From: Pseudomonadota bacterium | GTDB lineage: Bacteria; Pseudomonadota; Gammaproteobacteria; Burkholderiales; Thiobacillaceae | Assembly (NCBI GenBank): GCA_021811235.1 | Contig: JAJZPG010000002.1 | Location: 1 to 64,000 of the forward strand | Direction of reading: 5' to 3' | Length of the DNA stretch: 64,000 nt | Part shown: piece after piece, positions 36,764-45,917 of the stretch | How the letters are laid out: each line of letters starts with the position of its first letter | Position numbering within the stretch: the first letter of the stretch is position 1 | The notes under the pieces: model-generated | The model's database searches: none | Seen by the model: only the letters and a program-made list of their open reading frames with translations | Told to the model about the DNA's origin: nothing | Made by a program: the position numbers and the translations under genes

Positions 36764-37502
36764 GGGCGAAACGCGCGATGGCGGCGGCGACCTCTTCTTC
36801 ATGCGACAGATGCGGCGCGTGCGCGGCCCGGGCCAATTCCATGTGCTGTGCGGCGGGGAGCACGTCGGCCAGCCAGGCACCGGCCGATGCCGGCGCCAAG
36901 GTGTCGAGCGCGCCATGCAACACCAGGGTTGGCTGCGACAGCCGGGGCAGCTCTGCACGCAGGTCGGTGTCGCGCAGGATCGCCAGTCCGGCGGCGAGTG
37001 CCGTGCGGTCGGCTGCGGGAGCAGCGAGCAGCGTCTGCCGCAATTGCTGCAGCAGGGCCTTCTGCCCCGGCATGCCGCGCGTCTGCAGGCTCAGGAAGCG
37101 CAGCAGGGTTGCCTCGGGCTCCGCCAGCAGCGAGGTACCGAACGCCTCCAGGTCGGCGCTCGCCATGCCGCGCGGCCAGTTCTCCGCCGCAACGAACTTG
37201 GGCGTCGACGCCAGCAGGATCAGGCGCGCAATCTTGTTCGTGTGGTCGAGTGCGGCACGCATCGCCACCTGGCCCCCGAGCGACCAGCCAAGCAGCATCG
37301 CGCCATCCGGCAGCTGTCGGGCCAGATCGGCCGCCCAGGCATGCAGCGAATTGTCCGCCAGCGTCGCGCGTCCGCCATGACCGGGCAGATCGAGCACGCG
37401 CACGTCGTAATCAGCGGCGAACCGGTCGGCCAGCGCATCGAATACGCGGGCGTTCATGCCCCAGCCGTGCAGCAGGGCGAACACAGGCTTAGGCGACGGC
37501 AT
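36756..37502 (-). CDS. bioH: Pimeloyl-ACP methyl ester esterase BioH
   Basis: 248 residues, an alpha/beta hydrolase. The nucleophile is Ser 74 in GWSLGGQ, the oxyanion loop LHGWGMN, the acid in HGALDTLAP and the His in AHAPHLSHEEE. BioH cleaves pimeloyl-ACP methyl ester, ending the BioC-BioH pathway. The ATG at 37500-37502 overlaps the end of bioF by 14 bases. Confidence 0.92.
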   Translation of the reverse strand: MPSPKPVFALLHGWGMNARVFDALADRFAADYDVRVLDLPGHGGRATLADNSLHAWAADLARQLPDGAMLLGWSLGGQVAMRAALDHTNKIARLILLASTPKFVAAENWPRGMASADLEAFGTSLLAEPEATLLRFLSLQTRGMPGQKALLQQLRQTLLAAPAADRTALAAGLAILRDTDLRAELPRLSQPTLVLHGALDTLAPASAGAWLADVLPAAQHMELARAAHAPHLSHEEEVAAAIARFAHD

Positions 37503-38649
37503 GCAGGGCCTCGACCAATTGCGCGACGTCTTCTGTGCTGTGCGCGGCCGACAGCGTGATGCGCAGGCGCGCCGTGCCCGCCGGCACCGTCGGCGTGCGG
37601 ATCGCCGGCACCAGCAGGCCACGCTGCAGCAAGGCCTGCGACAACCGGACGGCGTCGGCATTCGCACCAATCAGCAGCGGCTGGATCGGCGTCGCCGACT
37701 CCATCAGCGTGCCGCATGTCAGATTGGCCAGGCCTTCGCGCAGCTGCGCGACGTGACGATGCAGCCGCTCGCGCCGCGTGTCGCCTGCCTCAATCTGGCG
37801 CAGGCTTTCCAGCAGACACGCGGCCAGGAGCGGCGGCGAGGCGGTGGTGTAGATGTAGGGGCGCGCCTTCTGGATCAGCCACTCGATCACGCCGGCATGC
37901 CCCGCCACCGCCGCACCCGCCACGCCGGCCGCCTTGCCGAGAGTGGCGAGATAGATCACGCGGTCGCTAGCACGGGCGCGTTCGGTGAGCCCGCCGCGGC
38001 CGCCGTTCAGCACGCCGAAGCCGTGGGCATCGTCGAGATACAGCCAGGCGTCGTAGCGCTCGGCCAGATCCAGCAGTGCATCGACCGGCACGATGTCGCC
38101 GTCCATGCTGAACACCAGATCGGAGACGATCACTTTGTCCTGCGCGCGGCTTGCCGCCAGCTGGCCTTCGAGCTGCGCGAGATCGGCGTGGCGATAGCGG
38201 GTGAAGCTTGCGCCGGAGAGCTGCGCGGCATCGACCAGCGAGGCGTGGTTGAGCTTGTCGGCGAACACTTCGCCGTGACGGCCGACAAGGGCCGTCACCC
38301 CCGCGAGGTTGGCCATGTAGCCGGTGGAAAACAGCAGTGCGGCCGGCTTGCCGACGAAGCGCGCGAACGCAAGTTCGAACTCGTGATGGAAACGATGGTG
38401 GCCGGTAATGAGGTGCGCCGCGCCCGCGCCGACGCCGCAGGTTTCGAGCGCGGCGTGCGCGGCCTGAACCAGCGCCGGGTCGGCGGCCAGGCCAAGGTAG
38501 TCGTTGCTGCAGAAGGAGACGACGCGCTGGCCGTCGATCGTGGCATGCGCGCCCTGCGTGCCGTCGAGCAGCCGGCGGCGGCGTTCGAGGTGCCCGGCCT
38601 TCAGCGCCGCCAGCCCGTCCTGCAGGCGGGTCAACGCAGGGAACGTCAC
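37489..38649 (-). CDS. bioF: 8-amino-7-oxononanoate synthase
   Basis: 386 residues. This PLP enzyme condenses pimeloyl-ACP and alanine. Motifs: [11 protein letters not shown], the pyrophosphate/substrate segment [24 protein letters not shown] and the Schiff-base Lys in [10 protein letters not shown]. The GTG start at 38647-38649 overlaps the bioB stop (GTGA). Confidence 0.95.
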   Translation of the reverse strand: MTFPALTRLQDGLAALKAGHLERRRRLLDGTQGAHATIDGQRVVSFCSNDYLGLAADPALVQAAHAALETCGVGAGAAHLITGHHRFHHEFELAFARFVGKPAALLFSTGYMANLAGVTALVGRHGEVFADKLNHASLVDAAQLSGASFTRYRHADLAQLEGQLAASRAQDKVIVSDLVFSMDGDIVPVDALLDLAERYDAWLYLDDAHGFGVLNGGRGGLTERARASDRVIYLATLGKAAGVAGAAVAGHAGVIEWLIQKARPYIYTTASPPLLAACLLESLRQIEAGDTRRERLHRHVAQLREGLANLTCGTLMESATPIQPLLIGANADAVRLSQALLQRGLLVPAIRTPTVPAGTARLRITLSAAHSTEDVAQLVEALHAVA

Positions 38650-39599
38650 AACGGCTGCAGGCCCAGCGAGTCGAACAGGCGCTGGTCGCGCTCCCACTCG
38701 GGGTTGCCGGTGGTCAAGAGCTTTTCGCCGTAGAAGATCGAGTTGGCGCCGGCAAGGAAGCACAGCGCCTGCACCGCATCGCTCATCTGCTGGCGGCCGG
38801 CCGACAGGCGAACGAAGCTCTGCGGCATGCAGATGCGCGCCACCGCGATGGTGCGCACGAACTCCAGCGGGTCGAGCGCCTCGGTGCCGGCGAGTGGCGT
38901 GCCCTCGACCTGCACCAAGAGGTTGATCGGCACCGATTCCGGCTGCGGGTCGAGACTCGCCAGCTGCGCGATCAGGCCCGCGCGCTGGGTGCGCGATTCG
39001 CCCATGCCGACGATGCCGCCGCAGCATACGTGGAGGTCGGCGTGACGCACGCGCTCCAGCGTATCGAGGCGGTCCTGGTATTCGCGGGTGGTGATGATGT
39101 CGCCGTAGAACTCGGGCGCGGTGTCGAGGTTGTGGTTGTAGTAGTCGAGCCCGGCCTCCTTCAGCTGCTCGGCCTGGCCGTCCTTCAGCATGCCCAGCGT
39201 GGCGCAGGTTTCCAGCCCCAGCGCCTTGACCTCGCGCACCATGTCGAGCACCGGTTCGAGGTCGCGTTGCTTCGGCCCGCGCCACGCCGCGCCCATGCAG
39301 AAACGCGAGGCGCCAGCGGCCTTGGCGGCCCTGGCGGCTTTCAGCACGTCGTCCAGATCAAGGAGCCCCTGGTTCTCGACGCCGGCGTCGTAGCGCGCCG
39401 ACTGCGGGCAGTAGCCGCAGTCCTCGGAACAGCCGCCGGTCTTGATCGACAGCAGGGTCGAGAGCTGCACCTTGTTGGGGTCGAAATGCGCGCGGTGCAC
39501 GGTCTGCGCCTGGAACATCAGGTCGGCGAACGGCAGCGCGAACAGCGCGTCGATCTCGGCCACCGAGCGGCGGGGAATGGGGTGGGTCATGTCATTCAT
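38646..39599 (-). CDS. bioB: Biotin synthase
   Basis: 317 residues, a radical SAM enzyme. The [4Fe-4S] motif is C57-x3-C61-x2-C64 ([13 protein letters not shown]), and the sulfur-donor [2Fe-2S] region includes [11 protein letters not shown] and the YNHNLDT motif. It inserts sulfur into dethiobiotin. It is the first gene of a tightly overlapped bioB-F-H-C-D operon. Confidence 0.97.
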   Translation of the reverse strand: MNDMTHPIPRRSVAEIDALFALPFADLMFQAQTVHRAHFDPNKVQLSTLLSIKTGGCSEDCGYCPQSARYDAGVENQGLLDLDDVLKAARAAKAAGASRFCMGAAWRGPKQRDLEPVLDMVREVKALGLETCATLGMLKDGQAEQLKEAGLDYYNHNLDTAPEFYGDIITTREYQDRLDTLERVRHADLHVCCGGIVGMGESRTQRAGLIAQLASLDPQPESVPINLLVQVEGTPLAGTEALDPLEFVRTIAVARICMPQSFVRLSAGRQQMSDAVQALCFLAGANSIFYGEKLLTTGNPEWERDQRLFDSLGLQPL

Positions 39600-39647
39600 G
39601 GAAGCGGTCTCGTCAAAATCTCTTCGTGTCCTGCAAGCGGGAGCCGC

Positions 39648-40109
39648 CTACGGCTGCCGCTGCTCCACCTCGATGGTGATGTCCTGCCACGGCTCGCGCG
39701 CAGCCCTGACGATGTCGTAGATCGCCCACGGCACGATGATCGCGACCGCGAAGCCCAGCACCAGCATCACCCCCTGCAGGCCGCCGAGCAGCCCGTAGAT
39801 CATCGGGCCGATCACCACCAGGCTGCCCATGACGCCGTAATAGCGGTAGCCTGCCCACTTGTTGTAATGGACGGTGCGCGGGTTGGGATGGTGGGCGATG
39901 CTGGCGTAGACGAAAATCGACGCGCCGAGCCAGATCATCACCGGCGGCAGCGACAGCACCAGGGGCAGGAAACCCACTTTCTGGCTGGCCAGCAGCTTGC
40001 CGAGCAGCAGCGCGGTCAGCGACAGCAGCAGCGCGATGACCGTGATGATGTTGAACAGCTGCGCATTCAGACGGGATGAGGCTGCGGGTATGGTTCGGGT
40101 GGTATTCAT
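39648..40109 (-). CDS. Four-helix membrane protein of unknown function
   Basis: 153 residues from ATG 40107-40109. Four hydrophobic segments can be seen: FNIITVIALLLSLTALLLGKLL, FLPLVLSLPPVMIWLGASIFVYA, YYGVMGSLVVIGPMIYGLLGG and VMLVLGFAVAIIVPWAIYDIV. Between the second and third lies HHPNPRTVHYNKWAGYR. No family was recognised. It lies 48 bases upstream of bioB on the same strand and is divergent from comF, so it could be the first gene of the bio transcript. Confidence 0.6.
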   Translation of the reverse strand: MNTTRTIPAASSRLNAQLFNIITVIALLLSLTALLLGKLLASQKVGFLPLVLSLPPVMIWLGASIFVYASIAHHPNPRTVHYNKWAGYRYYGVMGSLVVIGPMIYGLLGGLQGVMLVLGFAVAIIVPWAIYDIVRAAREPWQDITIEVEQRQP

Positions 40110-40163
40110 GGCCCGGATTTTCGCGGGCGGCGCGCCCGCTGTCAAATTGAGCAGGCGTCAAAA

Positions 40164-40853
40164 TTGAACATCAGATCATTTTTTAATCGTATCCTGCCTC
40201 GGCACTGCCTCCTCTGCGGCGCCCCCTCAGGCGCCCATCCGCTATGCGGCGGCTGCGACGCCGACCTGCCCTGGCACGTCAGGCCCCACTGTCCGCAATG
40301 TGCCACGCCCACACCGGACGGCCGGGTGTGCGGCGCCTGCCTCAGGCATCCGCCGGCGTTCGCTCGCACCCACGCCGCGCTGGCCTATGCCTTTCCGCTC
40401 GACAGTCTGATTCCGCGCCTGAAGTACCACGGCCAGCTCGCCGTCGCACCGGCGCTGGCGGACTGCCTCGCCCGCGTGGTCGAGCATGCGCCGCGGCCCG
40501 ACCGCCTGATCCCCATGCCATTGCACGCGCAACGCCTCCGCGAGCGCGGCTTCAATCACGCCAGCGAAATCGCTCGCACCGTGGCGAAGCAACTGGGGCT
40601 GCCGCTCGACACGACCAGTTGTCGGCGTATTCGCGATACGCCGCCCCAGATGGGCTTGAAGCATGATGCGCGGCGACGCAACATGCGCGGCGCCTTCGCC
40701 TGTACCGGCGACGTGCGTGGGCAGCGCGTCGCGTTGGTGGATGACGTGATGACGACCGGCACCAGTCTCGACGAACTGGCTGCCACGCTGAAGCGCGCTG
40801 GCGCGCGCGAGGTGAGCTGCTGGGTAGCGGCGCGCACGCTGCCGCCCGCCTGA
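40164..40853 (+). CDS. comF: ComF-family phosphoribosyltransferase-like protein
   Basis: 229 residues with a TTG start at 40164. Paired Cys (CLLCG, CGGC, CPQC, CGAC) form zinc fingers at the N-terminus; the C-terminal domain ends with the PRPP loop VALVDDVMTTGTSLDEL. ComF/GntX proteins take part in DNA uptake in competent bacteria. The comF-bio neighbourhood is common in betaproteobacteria. A downstream start is possible because the TTG has only a weak ribosome binding site. Confidence 0.88.
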   Translation: MNIRSFFNRILPRHCLLCGAPSGAHPLCGGCDADLPWHVRPHCPQCATPTPDGRVCGACLRHPPAFARTHAALAYAFPLDSLIPRLKYHGQLAVAPALADCLARVVEHAPRPDRLIPMPLHAQRLRERGFNHASEIARTVAKQLGLPLDTTSCRRIRDTPPQMGLKHDARRRNMRGAFACTGDVRGQRVALVDDVMTTGTSLDELAATLKRAGAREVSCWVAARTLPPA

Positions 40854-40854
40854 A

Positions 40855-41310
40855 TCAGTTCAGCACGGGATGCAGCGCGCCGAGCGCCGACGCTGTGAGA
40901 CCGAGCGCGAGATTGGTCGCCATCACCGGGCGGATGCGGGCCATTGCCCGGGCCGCGGCGGCGGCATCGGACACCGCCACTGCACGCTTGAGCGAAGCGA
41001 ACGGGACGAAATACAGATAGGCGAACAAGAAGCTCATCACCCAGCCGATCGCCGCCATGGCGTCCAGACCCACGCCCGCCGGTGTCTGAACAGTCAGACC
41101 ATGACCGCTTGCAAGCAGCACGGCAACGAATCCCCACACCCACGGAAAGAACCGACCGAAGGCCGCCGCCCACAAGGCCAGGCGCTGCAGCGGTTCGAGC
41201 AGCATGCTTGCCGGCCGCAGCGCCATGTAGGCGAAGAAGATCCCGCCCACCCAGGCCACCGCGGCGAGCAGATGCAGGGCGAGCAGGCCGGCCGCCAGCC
41301 CAGGCGCCAT
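40855..41310 (-). CDS. CopD-like small integral membrane protein
   Basis: 151 residues with four helices. It opens with the pattern AAGLLALHLLAAVAWVGGIFFAYMALRP, and a second half has GWVMSFLFAYLYFVPF and a final TNLALGLTASALGALHP. The LHLLAAVAWVGGIFF start with an in-helix His is typical of CopD-like and related DUF families. It is coupled to the sulfurtransferase gene by a 4-base overlap. Function is not established. Confidence 0.7.
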   Translation of the reverse strand: MAPGLAAGLLALHLLAAVAWVGGIFFAYMALRPASMLLEPLQRLALWAAAFGRFFPWVWGFVAVLLASGHGLTVQTPAGVGLDAMAAIGWVMSFLFAYLYFVPFASLKRAVAVSDAAAAARAMARIRPVMATNLALGLTASALGALHPVLN

Positions 41311-42188
41311 CAGGCGGCTTCGGCGTAGGCCGCCCCGGCCGCTTGCGGGAAGCCCTCCTCGATCGGCAACGCCGGATCGCGTGACCATTCGTTCCACGAG
41401 CCGAAGTAGATCTTCACGTTCTTCACGCCGGCCTCCTTGAGAATGAGGAAGGTGTTGGACGCGCGCGCGCCCTTGAAGCAGTAGACGATGACCGGGGTAT
41501 CCGGCGTGATGCCGGCGGTGAGGCACTCCGCCAGGACTTCCTGTTTCGCCTTGAACACCGGACCGTCAGCGCCCGGCTTCATCAGGCGATACCACTCGAT
41601 CCAGCGTGCCCCGGGAATGCGCCCCTTGCGCGGACAGAAATCGGGACCGTACGGCGACGAACTCGCGCCGATCCACTCGTCGACGTCGCGCACGTCGAGC
41701 AGTGCTGCTTCGCCCGCCTTCACCGCCGCCAGCATCATGTCCTTGTCGACCATGATGTCGTTGCCCGCCGGCAGCGGCGGGAACGTCGCCGCAACGGGCG
41801 TCACCGCCTCGGTGCTGACCGGCAGTCCGGCCGCGGCCCAGGCCTGGTACCCGCCGTGCAGGACCTTGATCTTGGGGTAGCCGAGGTAGCTGAGGATGAA
41901 ATACCCGCGGCACGACTGGCCGAACCCGGTGTTCATCGCATCCTCGTACAGCACGGCGGTCTCCCTGCCGGACAAGCCGGCAGCGCCGAATGCCTCGGCG
42001 AATTTCTCCTTGAGGCCCTCCAGCCCGTCCGGATCGGTGGTCGCCAGATACGTGAAAATTTCGCGCAGGTTGACCGCGCCGGGCAGATGCCCCTGGGCAT
42101 ACACGGCCGGATCGCGGGTATCGATGATGACCATCGGCTCGGTTGCCATCGCGGCTTTCAGTTCGGTCGGTTCGATCAGTACGCTCAT
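41310..42188 (-). CDS. Two-domain rhodanese-type sulfurtransferase
   Basis: 292 residues with two rhodanese domains. The N-terminal one has VIIDTRDPAVYAQGHLPGAVN; the C-terminal one has LLDVRDVDEWIG and the active-site loop VYCFKGARASNT with the catalytic Cys. Proteins of this type move sulfane sulfur, for example from thiosulfate to cyanide or thiols. It would suit a sulfur-oxidising host. It lies in a two-gene unit with a CopD-like protein. Confidence 0.88.
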   Translation of the reverse strand: MSVLIEPTELKAAMATEPMVIIDTRDPAVYAQGHLPGAVNLREIFTYLATTDPDGLEGLKEKFAEAFGAAGLSGRETAVLYEDAMNTGFGQSCRGYFILSYLGYPKIKVLHGGYQAWAAAGLPVSTEAVTPVAATFPPLPAGNDIMVDKDMMLAAVKAGEAALLDVRDVDEWIGASSSPYGPDFCPRKGRIPGARWIEWYRLMKPGADGPVFKAKQEVLAECLTAGITPDTPVIVYCFKGARASNTFLILKEAGVKNVKIYFGSWNEWSRDPALPIEEGFPQAAGAAYAEAA

Positions 42189-42356
42189 CCAGGTCTCCAG
42201 GTGTGGAATATAGATGAGCGTGCATGTGCAGCATGCATGCCAGCCCGACGGGAAACGCTGGAGGCCTGTATCGGCGCCGTACCGGCTCGAATCCAGTAAT
42301 CGGCGAACCACCGATCGTCACCACATTGCTTACACAATGTCGGGGAGTGGGCTCCC

Positions 42357-42378
42357 GCCCGGCTCTGGCAGCCCGGGC
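42357..42378 (-). terminator. Possible weak terminator after dgt
   Basis: GCCCGGCT and AGCCCGGGC form an imperfect stem with one bulge around a 5-base loop, starting 4 bases after the dgt stop on the minus strand. There is no U-run. The rest of the 194-base gap (42189-42382) holds an ACATTG-N6-CAATGT inverted repeat (42323-42340) and no convincing gene. Confidence 0.35.
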
Positions 42379-42382
42379 CTGC

Positions 42383-43513
42383 TCAGCCGTAGATTTCTTC
42401 CACCGCGTAGATACGCCGGTGCTCACGCATGGCATAGCGGTCGGTCATACCCGCGATGTAGTCGGCCACCGCACGCGTCCCTTCGAGCGATTCGCGTTCC
42501 TGGTGTTCGGGCGGCAAGAGACGCGCATCGCCGGTGAACGCGGTGTAGAGATCGCTGATGATGCGTCCCGCCTTGGCACTCATGCGCGCGACCTTGTAAT
42601 GGCGGTAGAGGTGGCGCAGCAGGAAACGCTTGAGTTCGCGGTGCTCGTCGAGCAGTGCGGGGCTGAATGCCGCCAGCGGCGGCGCCGCGCGCACCTCGGC
42701 TATGGTCGTCACGCCGGCGTTCTCGATGTTCATCCGGGTCGTGTTCACCAGGTCGAGGATCATCGTGTTGATGATGCGGCGCACGGTTTCGGTCACCACC
42801 CGGCGCCCCTGCAGCGCGGGATATTTCGCACGCACCTCCGCGAGGTGGCGGGCGAAGATCTGCACCTCGCTCAATTGCTCCAGTGTGATGAGGCCGGAGC
42901 GCAGGCCGTCGTCGACGTCGTGGTTGTTGTAGGCGATCTCGTCGGCCAGGTTGGCGATCTGCGCCTCGAGCGAAGGGTGTTGCTTGTCGAGAAAGCGCCG
43001 GCCGACCTCGCCGAGTTTTTCGGCGTTGCCGAGCGAGCAGTGCTTGAGGATGCCTTCGCGCGCCTCGAAAGTGAGGTTGAGCCCGGGAAATTCGGCGTAG
43101 CGCTCCTCCAGCAGGTCGACCACCCGCAGCGACTGCAGGTTGTGCTCGAAGCCGCCGTGCTCGCGCATACAGGCGTTCAAGGCATCCTGCCCGGCGTGGC
43201 CGAACGGCGTGTGGCCGAGGTCGTGCGCCAGCGCCACCGCCTCGACCAGGTCCTCGTTGAGGTTCAGCAGACGCGCGATGGTGCGGCCGATCTGCGCGAC
43301 CTCGATGCTGTGGGTCAGCCGGGTGCGGAAGAGGTCGCCCTCGTGGTTGACGAATACCTGGGTCTTGTATTCCAGCCGGCGGAACGCGGTGGAATGGATG
43401 ATGCGGTCGCGGTCGCGCTGGAATTCGGAGCGCGGCGCGGCGGGCCCTTCGGCGTGCAGGCGCCCGCGGGACTGACTGGAATGCGCTGCGTAGGATGCGA
43501 ACGACGGTTCCAT
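42383..43513 (-). CDS. dgt: Deoxyguanosinetriphosphate triphosphohydrolase-like protein
   Basis: 376 residues, HD superfamily. The N-terminal [24 protein letters not shown], then [13 protein letters not shown] and the metal motif [16 protein letters not shown] are typical of type 2 dGTPase-like proteins, which hydrolyse dNTPs to nucleosides and triphosphate. It lies 10 bases after aroB; aroK-aroB-dgt is a conserved string. Confidence 0.93.
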   Translation of the reverse strand: MEPSFASYAAHSSQSRGRLHAEGPAAPRSEFQRDRDRIIHSTAFRRLEYKTQVFVNHEGDLFRTRLTHSIEVAQIGRTIARLLNLNEDLVEAVALAHDLGHTPFGHAGQDALNACMREHGGFEHNLQSLRVVDLLEERYAEFPGLNLTFEAREGILKHCSLGNAEKLGEVGRRFLDKQHPSLEAQIANLADEIAYNNHDVDDGLRSGLITLEQLSEVQIFARHLAEVRAKYPALQGRRVVTETVRRIINTMILDLVNTTRMNIENAGVTTIAEVRAAPPLAAFSPALLDEHRELKRFLLRHLYRHYKVARMSAKAGRIISDLYTAFTGDARLLPPEHQERESLEGTRAVADYIAGMTDRYAMREHRRIYAVEEIYG

Positions 43514-43523
43514 AAGTCTCCTT

Positions 43524-44603
43524 TTAGCCGGGCGTGGTCAGCACTTCATTCAGGATTTCGGTCGGCACATCGCCGGTGATCACGGCCTCGCCCAGCCGCT
43601 TCAGCAGCACGAAGCGCATCTTGCCGCCCTCGACCTTCTTGTCGTGGCCCATGTACTCGAGATAGGTGTCGACGCCGAGATCGGGCGCCACGTCGGGCAG
43701 GCCGGCGGCGCGGATCAGCGCGCGGGCGCGTTCGACATCGCCCCCTGCAAGCCAGCCCATGCGCTGCGAGGTCCGCGCCGCGAGCACCATGCCCGCCGCC
43801 ACCGCCTCGCCGTGCAGCCAGTTGCCGTAGCCCATACCGGTCTCGATCGCGTGGCCGAAGGTGTGGCCGAGGTTGAGGATCGCGCGGATGCCGCCCTCGC
43901 GCTCGTCCTGCCCCACCACCTGCGCCTTGATCTCGCAGGAACGGTAGATCGCGTGGGCGATCGCCGCGGCGTCGAGCGCGCGGAGCTTGTCCATGTTGGC
44001 TTCCAGCCAGGCGAGGAAGTCGGCATCCCAGATCAGGCCATACTTGATCACCTCGGCCAGCCCCGCCGACAGTTCGCGCGCCGGCAGCGTCTTCAGCGTG
44101 TCGGTGTCGGCCAGCACCACCTTCGGCTGGTAGAACGCCCCGATCATGTTCTTGCCGAGCGGGTGGTTGATCCCGGTCTTGCCGCCCACCGACGAATCGA
44201 CCTGCGACAACAGCGTGGTGGGAATCTGGATGAAGGGCACGCCGCGCTGGTAGCACGCCGCGGCGAAACCGGTCATGTCGCCGATCACGCCGCCGCCGAG
44301 GGCGATGAGCGTGGTCTTGCGCTCGGCGCGGTCGGTCAGGAGCGCGTCGAAGACCAGGTTCAGCGTCTCCCAGTTCTTGTACGCCTCGCCGTCCGGCAGC
44401 ACCACCTGCGCCACCTTGACGCCGCCCGCCTCCAGCATCGCCGTCAGCTGCGCCAGATACAGCGGCGCCACCGTGGTATTGGTCACCACCATCACCCGCT
44501 TCTGCGCCAGATGCGGCAGGATCAGCTCGCCCCGGCCCAAGAGGCCGGCGCCGATGTGGATGGGGTAGGAACGATCGCCGAGATCGACGGTGAGGGTTTG
44601 CAT
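43524..44603 (-). CDS. aroB: 3-dehydroquinate synthase
   Basis: 359 residues, the usual length. It cyclises DAHP in the shikimate pathway. Motifs: [26 protein letters not shown], the [25 protein letters not shown] region (shown in part) and the metal-binding [11 protein letters not shown]. The ATG at 44601-44603 was chosen; upstream codons lack family similarity. The expected upstream partner aroK is not in the adjacent DNA; instead a divergent glycan locus begins. Confidence 0.96.
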   Translation of the reverse strand: MQTLTVDLGDRSYPIHIGAGLLGRGELILPHLAQKRVMVVTNTTVAPLYLAQLTAMLEAGGVKVAQVVLPDGEAYKNWETLNLVFDALLTDRAERKTTLIALGGGVIGDMTGFAAACYQRGVPFIQIPTTLLSQVDSSVGGKTGINHPLGKNMIGAFYQPKVVLADTDTLKTLPARELSAGLAEVIKYGLIWDADFLAWLEANMDKLRALDAAAIAHAIYRSCEIKAQVVGQDEREGGIRAILNLGHTFGHAIETGMGYGNWLHGEAVAAGMVLAARTSQRMGWLAGGDVERARALIRAAGLPDVAPDLGVDTYLEYMGHDKKVEGGKMRFVLLKRLGEAVITGDVPTEILNEVLTTPG

Positions 44604-44629
44604 ACGCTGCGCGAGAACCAGGTGGAGAC

Positions 44630-44650
44630 GGCACATTGTAGCAATGTGCC
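44630..44650. repeat. Perfect 9-bp inverted repeat upstream of aroB
   Basis: GGCACATTG and CAATGTGCC flank a 3-base loop TAG, ending 27 bases upstream of the aroB ATG on its template side. It is either an operator-like dyad or a small hairpin. The remaining 150 bases to the glycosyltransferase ATG at 44801 must contain the plus-strand promoter; no strong consensus was seen. Confidence 0.5.
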
Positions 44651-44800
44651 GACAGCACGATGCCAAGCGCATTTCTGCCGGACTCGCGGTTGTCGGGATC
44701 GTAATGAACGAGAAGCGCAATGGGCGTTATGATCTCGCCCATTGCGACGATTTTTCGCCGCCACTTATCGCCGCCACTTAATTTGGTGCCACGTCACGTC

Positions 44801-45904
44801 ATGTCCGACCACATTCTGCTGGTTTCACCCGCCTCGCCGTTTGCGCCCCAATCGGGCGCCCAGCAACGCACGGCCTTGCTGCATGCTGCCCTGCAGCAGC
44901 AAGGCCAAGTCGACGTCCTGCTGCTGGAGCCGACTGCGGGTACCAGCGCTCTGGTCGCGCCTCAAACCGGCATTCTTGCGCACGGGCTCTGGCATCAGCG
45001 TCCCCTGGGCATCGGAAAATTCCAACCCGATCCCACCCTGAATCGGGCCTTGCACGCCAGCGGCTTAGACTTGGGCAGGTACCGGCTGATCGTCAGTCGT
45101 TATCTCAATCCCATTGCCAAGCTGGCCATCCCGCCCGGTGTGCGCACTGTAGTCGACCTCGACGACTGGGGCTATCACTACGCTCCCGGCACGCTGGCGC
45201 TCGCTGCACGACTCAAATCGAGTTATGCCGCATGGCTAGCCCAGCGGCAGCTCCAACGCTTTGATGCCTTTTTTTTCGTTAGCCCCCGCGACCGAGCAAA
45301 CCATCCCGAACTGCCGTCTGCGCTGCTGCCCAACATCCCATACAACCCGCCCGCCCAGCCGTTTCCGCAGACGGACAGTTCCACCCTACTTTTTGTCGGC
45401 TCGCTCTGGTATGCACCCAATCGCGAGGGCATCGACCATTTTCTCGCGCATTGCTGGCCCGCCATCAAAAGCGCCCAGCCGCAGGCGAATCTTTTGCTCG
45501 CAGGGGCCGCCCCGCCCGCGGTGCGACAGGCCTGGGAACAGCACCCCGACGTATCGGCGCCCGGCTTCGTGGACGACCTGGATGCGGCCTATCGCAACGC
45601 CGCGTTCACCATCGCACCGATTTATTCGGGCGGCGGCACCAACATCAAGATTCTCGAATCGCTGGCTTACGGCCGCGCATGCGTCACCACCCCTCACTGC
45701 GCCAGCGCGTTCGAAGGGGGCCTGACCAGAGGCTTGGCTGTAGCGCAGGACGACGCCTCCTTTACACGCCTCTGCATACAATTTCTTCAAAGCCCGCGAG
45801 ACCGGGATGCAGGAGTCACCCGATGCCTGGAGACCCTGCGGCACACCTATACGAAAGAGGCTTTCATGAGACAAGCCGCCGCCCTTCTGTCCCCGTGCAA
45901 CTGA
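44801..45904 (+). CDS. GT4-type glycosyltransferase (first gene of the glycan locus)
   Basis: 367 residues with a GT-B fold. The N-terminal half has ILLVSPASPFAPQSGAQQR; the C-terminal half has LLFVGSLWYAPNREGIDHFL, FVDDLDAAYRNAAFTIAPIYSGGGT and the nucleotide-sugar motif NIKILESLAYGRACVTT. Sugar specificity cannot be read. The ATG at 44801 starts the Rossmann strand; an earlier ATG at 44720 gives unrelated residues. It is divergent from aroB. Confidence 0.9.
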   Translation: MSDHILLVSPASPFAPQSGAQQRTALLHAALQQQGQVDVLLLEPTAGTSALVAPQTGILAHGLWHQRPLGIGKFQPDPTLNRALHASGLDLGRYRLIVSRYLNPIAKLAIPPGVRTVVDLDDWGYHYAPGTLALAARLKSSYAAWLAQRQLQRFDAFFFVSPRDRANHPELPSALLPNIPYNPPAQPFPQTDSSTLLFVGSLWYAPNREGIDHFLAHCWPAIKSAQPQANLLLAGAAPPAVRQAWEQHPDVSAPGFVDDLDAAYRNAAFTIAPIYSGGGTNIKILESLAYGRACVTTPHCASAFEGGLTRGLAVAQDDASFTRLCIQFLQSPRDRDAGVTRCLETLRHTYTKEAFMRQAAALLSPCN

Positions 45905-45917
45905 ACAAGCCAGCGCC

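Noticed and set aside
42255-42310. A tRNA-like 3' end (GGCTCGAATCC-like T-loop and a CCA) in the gap between the sulfurtransferase and dgt
   Set aside because: No pairing 5' acceptor strand, no anticodon arm and the T-stem does not pair, so it is a chance resemblance.
42214-42435. Long open frames crossing the 42189-42382 gap on both strands
   Set aside because: They are extensions of shadow frames with no family similarity and no ribosome binding site.
44720-44800. Upstream ATG at 44720 as start of the first glycan glycosyltransferase
   Set aside because: The added 27 residues are not family-like and would run deep into the aroB regulatory region.
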